64,000 nucleotides of DNA, taken from positions 124,001 through 188,000 of the forward strand of contig MEOE01000013.1 of the NCBI GenBank assembly GCA_001768565.1. The letters run 5' to 3'. This document shows, piece by piece, positions 16,438 to 26,054 of this stretch. The DNA comes from Bacteroidetes bacterium GWF2_33_16. GTDB lineage: Bacteria > Bacteroidota > Bacteroidia > Bacteroidales > UBA12077. The translations under genes and the position numbers were made by a program. Position 1 is the first letter of the stretch; each line of letters opens with the position of its first letter. The notes below the pieces were generated by a model that saw only the letters and a list, made by a program, of their open reading frames with translations, ran no database searches and was not told the origin of the DNA.

Positions 16438-17634
16438 TTAATTTAATTTATCCAAAGCTATTTTTATTCGTTTCATCGCTTCCACTAGCTTGTCATCTGA
16501 TGCAGCATAAGAAAATCTTATATATTCTGGCGAACCAAATGCACAACCTGGCACTAGCGCAACATGAGCATTATCTAAAAGATAAAGACATAATTCGTTA
16601 GCTGTATTGACTTTAGTTTTACCATCAGTTTTGCCAAAATAATAGCTCGCTTTAGGAAATAAGTAAAAAGCACCATCTGGAATATTGTACTGCAAACCTT
16701 TAATATCTTTTACTAACTCAATAACCAAATCTCTTCGTCGCTTAAATGCAGATACCATTTCGGTTATACAAGTACTATCAGAATTAAGTGCTGCAACTGA
16801 TGCCATTTGAGATATTGATGATGCGCCAGAGGTCGTTTGTCCTTGAATTTTATCGCAGGCCTTTGCTATCCATTTTGGAGCAGCAATATAACCTATACGC
16901 CAACCTGTCATTGCATATCCTTTTGATACTCCATTAACAACAATAACCTTGTCTCGAATAAAATCGAATTGAGCAATACTTTCATGATTGCCAACAAAGT
17001 TTATATGTTCATAAATTTCATCAGAAATAATATAAATATCATTTTGGGCTTTAGCAACAACATCAGCAATTGCTTTCAACTCTTCTTTTGAATACAAGCT
17101 TCCGGTTGGATTTGAAGGAGAACATAAAAATAGCACCTTTGTTTTTGGAGTTATTGCCTTCTGCAATTGATCCGGTGTAATTTTAAAATTATTATCTATG
17201 GTCGTGGGTACAATAACATTTACTCCTTCTGCTAACTTAACCATCTCTATATAACTAACCCAATAGGGAGCAGGAACAATTACTTCGTCTCCTTTATTTA
17301 CCAACGAAAGAATTACATTAGCCAACGAGTGTTTTGCACCACATGAAACAACAATTTGATCCGTGGTATAATCAAGATTATTTTCTCTTTTAAGTTTTGC
17401 TACTATTGCTTTCAATAGTTCTGGATAACCAGGAACAGGAGAATAATGAGAGTAATTATCGTTAATTGCCTTAATTGCAGCATCTTTAATGTGCTGGGGT
17501 GTATTAAAATCAGGTTCCCCAACACTAAGGTTAATTACATCAATCCCCTTAGCCTGAAGCTCACGGCTTTTTTTACTCATTTCAAGAGTTTGCGAAATAG
17601 CTAAACTGGTTACTCGTTCTGATACATTTTCCAT
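16438..17634 (-). CDS. Aspartate aminotransferase (class I/II PLP enzyme)
   Basis: 398-residue cytosolic fold-type I PLP enzyme that moves the amino group between aspartate and 2-oxoglutarate. Visible parts are INLSVGEPDFNTP at the N-terminus, CGAKHSLANV (PLP phosphate contact), CSPSNPTGSLYSKEE (Asn binding PLP), ISDEIYEH (Asp on the pyridine nitrogen), SKGYAMTGWRIGY (PLP Lys in VSKGYAM) and RFSYAAS (substrate-binding Arg). It belongs to the subgroup Ib aspartate aminotransferases common in Bacteroidota. Some members also use aromatic or prephenate substrates, so specificity is not certain. Confidence 0.92.
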   Translation of the reverse strand: MENVSERVTSLAISQTLEMSKKSRELQAKGIDVINLSVGEPDFNTPQHIKDAAIKAINDNYSHYSPVPGYPELLKAIVAKLKRENNLDYTTDQIVVSCGAKHSLANVILSLVNKGDEVIVPAPYWVSYIEMVKLAEGVNVIVPTTIDNNFKITPDQLQKAITPKTKVLFLCSPSNPTGSLYSKEELKAIADVVAKAQNDIYIISDEIYEHINFVGNHESIAQFDFIRDKVIVVNGVSKGYAMTGWRIGYIAAPKWIAKACDKIQGQTTSGASSISQMASVAALNSDSTCITEMVSAFKRRRDLVIELVKDIKGLQYNIPDGAFYLFPKASYYFGKTDGKTKVNTANELCLYLLDNAHVALVPGCAFGSPEYIRFSYAASDDKLVEAMKRIKIALDKLN

Positions 17635-17829
17635 AGTTGCTTAAATTATAAAGGTTAATGCCAGTGCATCAACCAATATGTTATAAATTTTATTAAATTT
17701 GATCAAACTAGTTTTGTCTTATAAACAAAGAGCAAATATAAAACATTTTACAGTAATAATTTGTGTTGTACAACAACTTGAGGCAAATTCTTAAGTTCTA
17801 TAAATCAATCACTTAATAACAGATATATT

Positions 17830-18354
17830 ATGATGACAGAAATTCTGGAAATCCTAAAATACACACTCCCCTCACTAATTATTTTTGGAGCAGTATGGTT
17901 TGTTTTGCATTCAATGATTAAAAATGAGCAAAAAAGAAATCATTTTGAATCGGTTGCAAAAAATCAACGAATTACAACACCTGTTCGTTTACAAGCATAT
18001 GAACGTATGACAATTTTATTGGAACGTATCTCCCCCGAAGCTCTAATAATGCGGGTTAATGACCCATCTCTTACAGCAAAGCAATTTCAAACTGAATTAC
18101 TAAATAATATTAGAATGGAATTTGAGCATAATGTAGCACAGCAAGTTTATATTTCTAATCAGGCATGGGAACTAATTAAAAACGCAAAAACCAGCGTTAT
18201 TCAACTGATAAATTCAACAGCAGCCAAGGTAAAGCCTGAATCTCAATCTATTATTTTAAGTAGGATGATTCTTGAAGAGTTAATGCAACAAGAAAAATCA
18301 CCTGTTGCAATTGCGCTCGATTATTTAAAAACAGAAATAAGACAATTCTTTTAA
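17830..18354 (+). CDS. Conserved membrane-anchored protein of unknown function
   Basis: 174 residues. One N-terminal membrane helix (about 11-30, PSLIIFGAVWFVLHSM) is followed by a helical cytosolic domain with PVRLQAYERMTILLERISPE near 53 and a long amphipathic region. I recognise it as a conserved Bacteroidota protein without known function. It is a single gene between divergent aspC-like and convergent outer-membrane protein genes. Two adjacent ATG codons (17830, 17833) could start translation. The high helix content and single anchor suggest a scaffold or assembly role, but that is only a guess. Confidence 0.75.
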   Translation: MMTEILEILKYTLPSLIIFGAVWFVLHSMIKNEQKRNHFESVAKNQRITTPVRLQAYERMTILLERISPEALIMRVNDPSLTAKQFQTELLNNIRMEFEHNVAQQVYISNQAWELIKNAKTSVIQLINSTAAKVKPESQSIILSRMILEELMQQEKSPVAIALDYLKTEIRQFF

Positions 18355-18381
18355 ACCTCAATAGATAAAAAAGAAAACAAA

Positions 18382-19071
18382 TTATCTTTTTATAAAATAA
18401 AAATACATTCCTGTAGTAAGCATAAAGCTTCTGTTGTAAATATCCCCTTTTTTAACGTTATAATAATAATTATCCAGCTCAGCATCATTAATATTATATC
18501 GGTACTCGGCTGAATTATTATCAACATTAAATAATCCCTGACAATACCTTAAATCAATAAAGATATCAGCTCGGCGATTAAACCTGCCCTGTGCTCCTAC
18601 TCCGGCAACAATGCCAAAGTCAAATGCAGAAAGGTTGGGTTTAATATTTTCGTTTATATCTTTCGAAATTTCAAAGATTTCAAATTTTCCCTTGGTAGTG
18701 GCCGACAAAAGATAGGATGCATATCCACCACCATATATATAAATCTGAGGATCTTTGGAAAAGGCATACTTTCCAAAAAGAGGAACTGTTACATAATTTA
18801 AATTAGTTTCTAACTCATAGCTATTAAATTTTCCACCTTTTTTCTCATAGTTTATTTCAGTATTAACTGATAAACGGCGTGTAAAAAACCATGCTCCAGA
18901 AATTCCGATTTGCGGTGTTATTAATTTTGCATTTGTATCCATGAGTTTATCGCCAGTTAAGGAGGATAAATGAACACCTCCCTTTATACCAATTGTTGGT
19001 GATTTATGTGGATTTTGGGCCTTGGTTAATAAGGCAATAAACAATAATAATATGGTCAGAGTAAATCTCAC
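18382..19071 (-). CDS. Outer-membrane beta-barrel protein
   Basis: 229 residues with a clear signal peptide (1-18, ending TKAQ). Alternating hydrophobic strands, GIKGGVHLSSLTG at the mature N-terminus and a C-terminal strand ending MYFYFIKR fit the PorT/OmpW-like small barrel group (outer membrane beta-barrel domain 2) that is frequent in Bacteroidota. No plug, lipid-modifying motif or receptor domain is visible. It converges with the membrane-anchored unknown gene and lies upstream of no other gene on its strand, so it is probably monocistronic. Confidence 0.85.
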   Translation of the reverse strand: MRFTLTILLLFIALLTKAQNPHKSPTIGIKGGVHLSSLTGDKLMDTNAKLITPQIGISGAWFFTRRLSVNTEINYEKKGGKFNSYELETNLNYVTVPLFGKYAFSKDPQIYIYGGGYASYLLSATTKGKFEIFEISKDINENIKPNLSAFDFGIVAGVGAQGRFNRRADIFIDLRYCQGLFNVDNNSAEYRYNINDAELDNYYYNVKKGDIYNRSFMLTTGMYFYFIKR

Positions 19072-19118
19072 TTATTCGCTTTTTTTAAAATAAAAAACTA
19101 AAATACAAAAAATAAAAC

Positions 19119-19150
19119 AAAAAAATGCCTGTCAACTTATTGACAGGCAA
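19119..19150 (-). terminator. Terminator after htpG
   Basis: Perfect 10-bp stem (19126-19135 with 19140-19149) with a 4-base loop. On the minus strand it is followed directly by seven T's, and it starts about 24 bases after the htpG stop. Confidence 0.85.
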
Positions 19151-19173
19151 TAAAAACGCATTTATGTATTAGA

Positions 19174-21219
19174 TTATTTTATTAAATCTACACTCCTCTT
19201 CACAAATTTGGTAAGATCTTCTCCCTTAAGCATATTATTTGCAAGTAACGCAAGATCAATAAGTTGCTTTACAAGTTTATTTTCTTTACCATATGTTTCG
19301 AGTAGCTCATTCTTCTGTTTTACCAAAGCATCAATTTTCTTTTCAACATCTGAAAATTTATCTTTCTCTACTTGGTTAATTTCTTCTTCCTTTTTACCTG
19401 TTTGCTTTTTGCTTATTTCTTCTTTTTCTTTTTCGAGTGGATTTAACTCTTCTATTAGCTTCGATATTTTAGTGCCAAGCTTTTTATCTTTTTGTTCAAT
19501 AATCTTTGCTAAAAGCTTATGATTTGAATTAATAACCAGGTTATAACTATCGGGTAAATCACCATAAAAATTCATACCACCACTCATAGCAGCCATATCT
19601 CTCATACGGCGCATAAATTCTGATTGAGTTATTACTACAGGTTCGTCAGTTTCATTCATATTTTCGAATTGAACAGTAAATGAACCAAACGAAGGCAACT
19701 GGCTTTCAAACATTTTTGAAAGTTGGTTTTTTTCTTCGTCCGATAGATGCGATTCAACAATATCATCTTTCTTAATTAGCTTTTCAACTACATCTGAGTC
19801 AACACGCATAAATCTTGTATCCTTAAGCTTTTGCTCCAGTTGATTAATAAAATGGGTGTCTAATTGTCCATCCATGAGTAACACATCGTAACCCTTAGCT
19901 TTGGCATTCTCAATAAAAGTATATTGCTTTTCTCTATCAGTAGAATATAAATAAACCAAGGTTTTTGATTTATCAGTTTGGTTTTCTTTTATAAGTTTTT
20001 CATACTCCTCAAGTGTAAAATACTTACCATCGGTATTTTTCAAAAGAACAAAATCTATCGCTTTCTCATAAAATTTCTCTTCGGTAAGCATACCATATTC
20101 TATAAAAATCTTCAAGTTATCCCATTTCTGCTCAAATTGAAGACGATCATTTTTAAATATCTCTTCTAACCTATCACCAACCTTTTTGGTTATGTGGTTT
20201 GATATTTTTTTAACATTCGAATCGCTTTGTAAATAACTACGCGAAACATTTAACGGAATATCTGGCGAATCGAGTACTCCATGCAGTAAGGTCAAGAATT
20301 CGGGCACGATTCCTTCAACCGAATCGGTTACAAAAACCTGATTAGCATATAGTTGTATTTTATTTTTTTGTACTTCAATATTGTTTTTTATTTTGGGAAA
20401 GTACAAAATACCTGTTAAATTAAAAGGATAATCAACATTAAGATGAATATGAAATAATGGTTCTTCCTTAAACGGATAAAGGTTATCGTAGAATTTTCTA
20501 TAATCTTCATCTTTTAACTCGGTAGGCTTTTGAGCCCATAGTGGATTAGTATCATTAATAATTTTATCCTTGTCAGTTTCAACTTCCTTACCTTCTTTCC
20601 ATTCTTTTTCCTTACCAAAAGCTATTTCTATGGGTAAAAAGCGACAATACTTATTTAACAGATCTTTTATTCTGCTTTCATCAGCAAATTCGATGGATTC
20701 ATCATCAATAAATAAAGTAATATCTGTTCCACGATCTGTCTTCTTGGCTTCTTCCATATTATACTCAGGGCTACCATCGCACGACCATTTAACAGCTTTT
20801 GCACCCTCTTGATGAGATAATGTTACTATCTCTACTTTCTTCGAGACCATAAAAGAAGAGTAAAAACCTAAACCAAATTTACCAATTATAGTAGTTTGGT
20901 CTTTAAACTTATTAATGAACTCTCCTGCACTAGAAAAAGCAATCTGATTAATATACTTATCTACTTCTTCTTCGGTCATTCCAATACCTCTATCGCTTAT
21001 AGTAAGCGTTTTCTTTTTCTTATCAAGTTTAACATGAATTGTTAAATCACCGAGATCTCCCTTAACTTCTCCCAATGAAGAGAGCTTTTTCAATTTCTGA
21101 GTTGCATCAATTGCATTTGAAATAAGCTCGCGCAAAAAAATCTCATGATCAGAGTACAAAAACTTTTTAATTATTGGAAAAATATTCTCTGTTGTAACAC
21201 CAATTTTACCTGTTTGCAT
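19174..21219 (-). CDS. htpG: HSP90-family chaperone
   Basis: 681-residue cytosolic ATP-dependent chaperone. The N-terminal GHKL ATPase shows ELISNAIDA (Glu catalysis, Asn-Mg), DRGIGMTEEEV and GKFGLGFYSSFMV (lid and glycine-rich loop). The middle domain begins after a charged linker and carries NVSRSYLQSD with the catalytic-loop Arg. The C-terminal dimerisation domain is present, but it contains an insertion rich in Lys and Glu (about 590-640) before the last helices, ending LARFVKR-like. That charged insertion is a feature of Bacteroidota HtpG. It has no neighbours on its strand that share a function. Confidence 0.96.
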   Translation of the reverse strand: MQTGKIGVTTENIFPIIKKFLYSDHEIFLRELISNAIDATQKLKKLSSLGEVKGDLGDLTIHVKLDKKKKTLTISDRGIGMTEEEVDKYINQIAFSSAGEFINKFKDQTTIIGKFGLGFYSSFMVSKKVEIVTLSHQEGAKAVKWSCDGSPEYNMEEAKKTDRGTDITLFIDDESIEFADESRIKDLLNKYCRFLPIEIAFGKEKEWKEGKEVETDKDKIINDTNPLWAQKPTELKDEDYRKFYDNLYPFKEEPLFHIHLNVDYPFNLTGILYFPKIKNNIEVQKNKIQLYANQVFVTDSVEGIVPEFLTLLHGVLDSPDIPLNVSRSYLQSDSNVKKISNHITKKVGDRLEEIFKNDRLQFEQKWDNLKIFIEYGMLTEEKFYEKAIDFVLLKNTDGKYFTLEEYEKLIKENQTDKSKTLVYLYSTDREKQYTFIENAKAKGYDVLLMDGQLDTHFINQLEQKLKDTRFMRVDSDVVEKLIKKDDIVESHLSDEEKNQLSKMFESQLPSFGSFTVQFENMNETDEPVVITQSEFMRRMRDMAAMSGGMNFYGDLPDSYNLVINSNHKLLAKIIEQKDKKLGTKISKLIEELNPLEKEKEEISKKQTGKKEEEINQVEKDKFSDVEKKIDALVKQKNELLETYGKENKLVKQLIDLALLANNMLKGEDLTKFVKRSVDLIK

Positions 21220-21367
21220 TTTGTTTTAATTTTGAGTTAAACAATTAGTTCAGCAATCACCAGTTTCAAAGTATATGCCAATAAGATTAAACTGACAAAT
21301 AGACAGAATCTTAGGCAATTCATGAAAAAATAAGAAATTTTTACAGACAAAATAGTAGTAAGTACTA

Positions 21368-21913
21368 TTAGATAATAAACCATTGTGGAAACAAAAAATA
21401 CAAAATAATAAGTAGAACAGCTGTAAGAATAACAAAAATGATAAAAATCTCGGTGATAAGTATGCCAGATTGTTTTCTTAGAATGAAGTTTTTTTGACTT
21501 AAAATACCCTTAATATTATTTTCAAGACGAAGTGCAAAGTTTTCATTCTTCTTAATTGCAGTATAAACACCATGGTGAAACGCCAGAGAAACTGTATCAA
21601 TATTATCACTATCGGAATACAAAATAACTTCTGCACCTGAGTTAATTGCTTTAATTTTCTTCAGCACATCAATCATGTCAACAGAATTGCCATTTTCATC
21701 AATTTCAAGATGATTTGAGATAAAAACAATATTGACATTCTTTCTTGATGGTTTAAACCTGGCAAAATCATTAATAAAATCCCGGCTGCGCAAATAAATC
21801 TGAATATTATAACTATTCAGCTGATCGGTTTTAGAGATAATCTCTCTTATAAATCCGTCATCATTATCAATAAAGTAAATATATACTCTATCCTTACCTA
21901 TTCTCTTCCTCAT
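21368..21913 (-). CDS. Degenerate receiver domain with C-terminal membrane anchor
   Basis: 181 residues. Residues 10-140 follow a response-regulator receiver fold: strand 1 with YFIDNDDG (acidic pocket), strand 3 NIVFISNHL where Ser66 stands in place of the phospho-acceptor Asp, and strand 5 YTAIKKNE with a Lys at the usual position. Residues 151-173 are one strong membrane helix close to the C-terminus, so the domain would hang on the inner face of the membrane. There is no DNA-binding or enzyme domain. I know no named family of this layout. It lies between htpG and an exported unknown protein, with gaps of 95-150 bases, probably its own unit. Confidence 0.75.
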   Translation of the reverse strand: MRKRIGKDRVYIYFIDNDDGFIREIISKTDQLNSYNIQIYLRSRDFINDFARFKPSRKNVNIVFISNHLEIDENGNSVDMIDVLKKIKAINSGAEVILYSDSDNIDTVSLAFHHGVYTAIKKNENFALRLENNIKGILSQKNFILRKQSGILITEIFIIFVILTAVLLIILYFLFPQWFII

Positions 21914-22008
21914 AAATTATAAAAACTTTACTTAAATATAAATGATCTATCGATAAAAGTCAATAGAGAATGAAGGATTGACAACCATAGTTTTCAGGTT
22001 CTCCGTTT

Positions 22009-22860
22009 TTAATTTCTATTGTTACGAGCATCAATATCTGACTTAAACTCCCATCTACCTTTTTCGAATTTGTAGGCATCGTAAGAAAAATCGGGGCCAT
22101 AAAACTCAAAAACACCATTTAAACTAGGTTTCGAAGGAGATAAATGATCATAGACAATCATTTTTAGAGTCTCGTCAAATGTTAATGTCATATTTGCTCT
22201 TGCATTGTATTCGAATATAATCCGAGTATTTCTTGGTAAGTTGCTAAAAACTTTGGCTCCAAAAACAGGTAGGTCATTTTCGTCAAATTGAAGAACATCA
22301 ATTATCTTTTTCTTTGTGAGTATATTATTTAAATCAGATGAAAGCAAAGTATAGTAATAGTGGTTCTTATATTTGTTTTCGATTATTTTATAATAAAGCA
22401 AACCATACCAATTCGTATTTGACAAAACTGAAAACTCGGGATTCTTTATATCCTCTGATCGATCATTTAAGGCGTATAATTTGTATTCCTTTGACCTCTT
22501 ATTATAATAATGTATATATCCAAAATATTTATGTGTTCCATCATTAAAAGGAATATTCCAGGTGTAAATTATTAATTGATCATTAGGCGATTTTATAAGT
22601 CCAATATTTTTAACCGAATCTATTGGGTTAATAAATGCCTCACTTTTTGATAGATAACTTTCAAAGATCCGTGTAATATTTTTATTTAGTTTAAGCTTTT
22701 CATCATCACTTTTTTCATTTGAGATTGATGTAAAATAATTAGTAAGACTGTCACGTACTGTTCTTAAATTATTATTCTGAGAAAAAGAATCACTTAAATT
22801 GCCCATAATTATTGCAATCAAAATAACTAGAATACTTATTTTTTTATGGATGTAATTCAT
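22009..22860 (-). CDS. Exported protein of unknown function
   Basis: 283 residues with a signal peptide (about 1-28, cleavage near SFSQ). The mature part is rich in aromatic and charged residues, with YTWNIPFNDGTHKYFGYIHYYN and NTNWYGLLYYKI, followed by a strand-rich C-terminal half that ends GPDFSYDAYKFEKGRWEF. It looks like a conserved Bacteroidota exported protein without an assigned role. No lipobox Cys is seen, so it is probably periplasmic. It lies downstream of the class III aminotransferase on the same strand (63-base gap). Confidence 0.75.
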   Translation of the reverse strand: MNYIHKKISILVILIAIIMGNLSDSFSQNNNLRTVRDSLTNYFTSISNEKSDDEKLKLNKNITRIFESYLSKSEAFINPIDSVKNIGLIKSPNDQLIIYTWNIPFNDGTHKYFGYIHYYNKRSKEYKLYALNDRSEDIKNPEFSVLSNTNWYGLLYYKIIENKYKNHYYYTLLSSDLNNILTKKKIIDVLQFDENDLPVFGAKVFSNLPRNTRIIFEYNARANMTLTFDETLKMIVYDHLSPSKPSLNGVFEFYGPDFSYDAYKFEKGRWEFKSDIDARNNRN

Positions 22861-22923
22861 TTTTACAATTCAATTAAGTTGATTTAGATCATTTTTAAGT
22901 AACGGTATTTTCAAAGGGAAATT

Positions 22924-24117
22924 TTATTCTTTAAATGATTCATTTATCGACTCATTTAAAATCTCACAAGAATTAAGAATCTGATCTTTATTAATAATTA
23001 AAGGTGGAGAGATTCGAAATGCAGTGTCACAAAATAAAAACCAGTCTGTAACCAGTCCTTTTTTTAAGGCAATATCAATAACATTTTTAACTCTTTTAAA
23101 GCTATCAAGTTCAACTGCCATAAATAATCCTTCTCCTCGAATCTCTTTAATATTATTGTTTTTCAAGTTTTCTCTAAAAATATTCCCTTTCAGCTTTACG
23201 CTTTTTATAAGATCTTCATTTTGTATTACCTCGAGTGATGCTATAGCTGCTGCACATGAAACAGGATGTCCTCCAAAAGTAGTGATATGGCCTAATATAG
23301 GATTTGTTTTTAAACTACCCATTATTTCATGGGATGAGACAAATGCTCCAATTGGCATTCCTCCACCCATTCCTTTAGCTATGGTAAGTATATCAGGTAT
23401 TACATTATACTCCATAAAAGCAAACAACTCTCCAATACGACCAAATCCGGTTTGAATCTCATCAAAAATTAACAGCGTACCCGTTTCACTGCATTTTTTG
23501 CGCAGTTTGTCAAGGTAGTTTTCTTCTGGGATTCTAATACCAGCCTCACCTTGAATTGGCTCAACTAAAACACAAGCTGTTTTGTTATTAATTAGTTCAA
23601 TATCAGACTCATTATTAAACTCGATAAACTGAATGCCTGGCAATAAAGGTCTGAAAGAATTCTTAAAAACCTCGTTCCCCATAACGCTCAAAGAGCCATG
23701 GGTACTTCCATGATATGCATTTTTACAAGCAATTATTTCGCTTCTCCCAGTATATCTTTTAGCTAGCTTAAGCGCTCCTTCAATTGCTTCACTTCCCGAA
23801 TTTACAAGATAAACAGATTGTAAGTTTTCAGGTAATAAATCAGTGAGCATATTTGCATATTTAACTTGTGGTGTCTGCACATACTCGCCATATACCATAA
23901 GATGCATATATTTATCTAACTGATCCTTTATAGCATTGACTACGGCTGGGTTTCTGTGGCCAACATTACTTACAGAAACACCTGAAATTAAATCGATATA
24001 GGGCTTATTATCTTTATCATACATATAAATACCCTCAGCTCTTTCGATCTCCAATTGCAATGGGGCATCGGATGTTTGCGCAAGGTGCTGAAAAAAAAGC
24101 TGTCTGTTTGTGATCAT
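22924..24117 (-). CDS. Class III PLP aminotransferase (acetylornithine/ornithine-like)
   Basis: 397 residues. The fold-type I subgroup II signatures are SGVSVSNVGHRNP near the N-terminus, NSGSEAIEGALKLAKRYTGR (PLP phosphate loop), LVEPIQGEAGIRIP, LLIFDEIQTGFGR (Asp binding PLP nitrogen) and TIAKGMGGGMPIGA (PLP Lys). The closest characterised groups are acetylornithine and ornithine aminotransferases; the substrate cannot be fixed from sequence, and no arginine genes are adjacent. It follows the LytTR gene on the same strand but a terminator lies between them. Confidence 0.85.
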   Translation of the reverse strand: MITNRQLFFQHLAQTSDAPLQLEIERAEGIYMYDKDNKPYIDLISGVSVSNVGHRNPAVVNAIKDQLDKYMHLMVYGEYVQTPQVKYANMLTDLLPENLQSVYLVNSGSEAIEGALKLAKRYTGRSEIIACKNAYHGSTHGSLSVMGNEVFKNSFRPLLPGIQFIEFNNESDIELINNKTACVLVEPIQGEAGIRIPEENYLDKLRKKCSETGTLLIFDEIQTGFGRIGELFAFMEYNVIPDILTIAKGMGGGMPIGAFVSSHEIMGSLKTNPILGHITTFGGHPVSCAAAIASLEVIQNEDLIKSVKLKGNIFRENLKNNNIKEIRGEGLFMAVELDSFKRVKNVIDIALKKGLVTDWFLFCDTAFRISPPLIINKDQILNSCEILNESINESFKE

Positions 24118-24126
24118 TTTAAAAAA

Positions 24127-24153
24127 TAAAAAAATTGGGAATTACCCCAATTT
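24127..24153 (-). terminator. Terminator after the LytTR gene
   Basis: 8-bp stem (24132-24139 with 24146-24153). On the minus strand the stem is followed by a T-rich run. It sits only about 15 bases before the aminotransferase start. Confidence 0.65.
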
Positions 24154-24177
24154 AAGATTAAACATGTAATAAATTAG

Positions 24178-24882
24178 TTATTTCCCCATCAGATTAATGT
24201 CGCTCATGAATTTTTCTTTGTATGCCTTACCAATAGGGATATTTTTTGGACCTTCACTACTTCTAATTAAAACGGCATTGTCTTCAATCCGGTCAATTTT
24301 ACCAATATTAATAATATATGATCGGTGAACACGCTTAAAGATTTCGGAAGGAAGCTGATTCTCAATAGATTTCATTGTAAAATGAATCGTAAATTTTTCG
24401 TTAAAAACAGCAATTATAACATAATTTTCAAGTGCTTCAACCCAAAGAATATCTTGAAACTTAAGCCTTACAAGAGCAGAATTCTTTTTAACATAAATCT
24501 CGTCTGTCTTCTTCTTACTTTTTGATTCGTGTATCTTCTTTGCTTTTGAAACAGCTTTAAAGAATCGGCTATAATTAATTGGTTTTAGCAAATAATCTGT
24601 TACATCGTAATCGAATGCATTTATTGCATATTTTTCTTTGGATGAAATAATAATTACTTGTGGAAGATTATTTAAAGTATTTAAAAAATCTATTCCATCC
24701 ATTTCTGGCATTTCTATATCAAGAAAGATAAGATCAATTTCTTCAGTAAAAATTTCAGATTTATTAATTGCCTGTACGGCATTTTCAAAGGAGTACTTAA
24801 GTTCAAGGAATTCAGTTCTACTAACAAATTCTTCAACTACTCTTCTCGATAAAACATCATCATCAATAATTATACAATTCAT
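24178..24882 (-). CDS. LytTR-family response regulator
   Basis: 234 residues. The N-terminal receiver (1-120) has all key residues: IIDDD (acidic pocket), Asp54 in FLDIEMPEMDG, a switch Ser in IIISSKE and Lys in LLKP. The C-terminal LytTR DNA-binding domain (about 130-228) shows ILWVEALENYVII, FKRVHRSYIIN and the expected final strands. LytTR regulators bind imperfect direct repeats and usually pair with a LytS/YehU-type histidine kinase; no kinase gene is adjacent, so it is an orphan here. A terminator separates it from the next gene. Confidence 0.93.
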   Translation of the reverse strand: MNCIIIDDDVLSRRVVEEFVSRTEFLELKYSFENAVQAINKSEIFTEEIDLIFLDIEMPEMDGIDFLNTLNNLPQVIIISSKEKYAINAFDYDVTDYLLKPINYSRFFKAVSKAKKIHESKSKKKTDEIYVKKNSALVRLKFQDILWVEALENYVIIAVFNEKFTIHFTMKSIENQLPSEIFKRVHRSYIINIGKIDRIEDNAVLIRSSEGPKNIPIGKAYKEKFMSDINLMGK

Positions 24883-24992
24883 CCTTTATTCTATATAAGT
24901 TCTTTTATCAAAAATATAAAATATCTTGAAATTATTATTGATCAAGGGAATAAAATCAATAGATAAATATACGAAAAAGAATGATTAAAGGT

Positions 24993-25661
24993 TTATTTTC
25001 GTTGATAAAACTTTTTTATAAGTAATTCTGGTTTGCGAAGTGTTTGTTTTAACCACTCTAATAATATAATATCTTTTTCCTCATCGCTTAATTGCCAGTT
25101 AATATCTGACAATCGAAGTTTACGGGTTAATTCGTAAAGAATAATTGCAGCCGAAACAGAGATATTAAAACTTTCAGTAAAACCAACCATTGGTATTTTC
25201 AAGAATTCATCTGCCTTATTAATAACTTCATCGGACAGTCCAGTAAGTTCAGTTCCAAAAAACAAGGCTACCTTGCCTTTTTTCAGATCAAAGTTATCTA
25301 GTTCAGTGCAATCTTTGTTCGGCACTGTTGCAATAATGCGATAGCCACTTGCTTTTAAATCGTTTAATGCATTTTTGGTATTATCAGATTGTAGGCTATA
25401 CTTATTAAGATTTAACCATTTTGAGGAGCCGAGAGTAACATCGGGATTAATTTGAAAGGAATGTTTATTTTCAATAATATGGACAGTTTGTATTCCAAAA
25501 CAATCTGCAGTTCTAAGCACAGCACTAGCATTCTGCGATTGATAAATATCTTCAAGAACAATGTTTATATAATTTGTTCTATTGCTTAAAACTTGCTGGA
25601 AATTGCGATATCTTTCTTCGAGTAGAAATTCTTTTAAAAAATCAATAAGCTCTTTACTCAT
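24993..25661 (-). CDS. trmH: tRNA (guanosine-18-2'-O)-methyltransferase, SpoU family
   Basis: 222-residue trefoil-knot (SPOUT) RNA methyltransferase. Motif 1 is NASAVLRTADCFGI (Asn and Arg of catalysis), motif 2 is ALFFGTELTGLSDEVI, and motif 3 is IPMVGFTESFNISVSAAI, the SAM-binding knot. The length and the N- and C-terminal extensions match TrmH, which methylates the 2'-OH of G18 in tRNA, rather than the longer RlmB type. It is preceded by the LytTR gene (divergent in role) and followed on the same strand by no linked gene; HU lies upstream on its strand, separated by a terminator. Confidence 0.9.
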   Translation of the reverse strand: MSKELIDFLKEFLLEERYRNFQQVLSNRTNYINIVLEDIYQSQNASAVLRTADCFGIQTVHIIENKHSFQINPDVTLGSSKWLNLNKYSLQSDNTKNALNDLKASGYRIIATVPNKDCTELDNFDLKKGKVALFFGTELTGLSDEVINKADEFLKIPMVGFTESFNISVSAAIILYELTRKLRLSDINWQLSDEEKDIILLEWLKQTLRKPELLIKKFYQRK

Positions 25662-25680
25662 TGTCTAAATAAAAAAATAA

Positions 25681-25715
25681 ATAAAAAAGGGAGTACAAAC
25701 TGATTGGTACTCCCT
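25681..25715 (-). terminator. Terminator after the HU gene
   Basis: Perfect 8-bp stem (25689-25696 with 25707-25714, GGGAGTAC with GTACTCCC). On the minus strand it is followed by TTTTTT and lies about 20 bases past the HU stop codon. Confidence 0.88.
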
Positions 25716-25735
25716 ATGTGATAATGTCAATATTT

Positions 25736-26008
25736 TTATTGAACAGATCCAGCTAAATCGCTACCAGCTTTAAATTTAACAACTTTCTTAGCTTTAATAG
25801 TGATTGGTTTACCAGTTTGTGGGTTTCTTCCAGTTCTAGCATTTCTTTTAGCTACTGAGAATGATCCGAAACCAACTAAAGCTACACGATTACCTTTTTT
25901 CAAAGATGTAGTTGTGCTTTTAATGAAAGCGTCTAAAGCTTTTTTAGCATCAGCTTTTGTTAATTTTGCTTCTTTTGCAATTGCATCAATTAATTCTGCT
26001 TTGTTCAT
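25736..26008 (-). CDS. HU-type nucleoid protein
   Basis: 90 residues of typical HU sequence: [20 protein letters not shown], then [40 protein letters not shown] (the DNA-contacting arm with the conserved Pro that kinks DNA) and [11 protein letters not shown] bends and compacts DNA and works as a dimer. The gene has its own strong promoter (26055-26085) and terminator, so it is monocistronic. Bacteroidota often carry several HU copies; this one is canonical. Confidence 0.95.
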   Translation of the reverse strand: MNKAELIDAIAKEAKLTKADAKKALDAFIKSTTTSLKKGNRVALVGFGSFSVAKRNARTGRNPQTGKPITIKAKKVVKFKAGSDLAGSVQ

Positions 26009-26054
26009 AATAAAAAATTTTTAGGGTTAGTAAATTTATTTTCTTACATACATA

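Noticed and set aside
21250-21435. 61-codon minus-strand frame next to the receiver-like gene
   Set aside because: Overlaps the end of the longer receiver-like gene in another frame and is cysteine/phenylalanine-rich low-complexity; no support as a gene.
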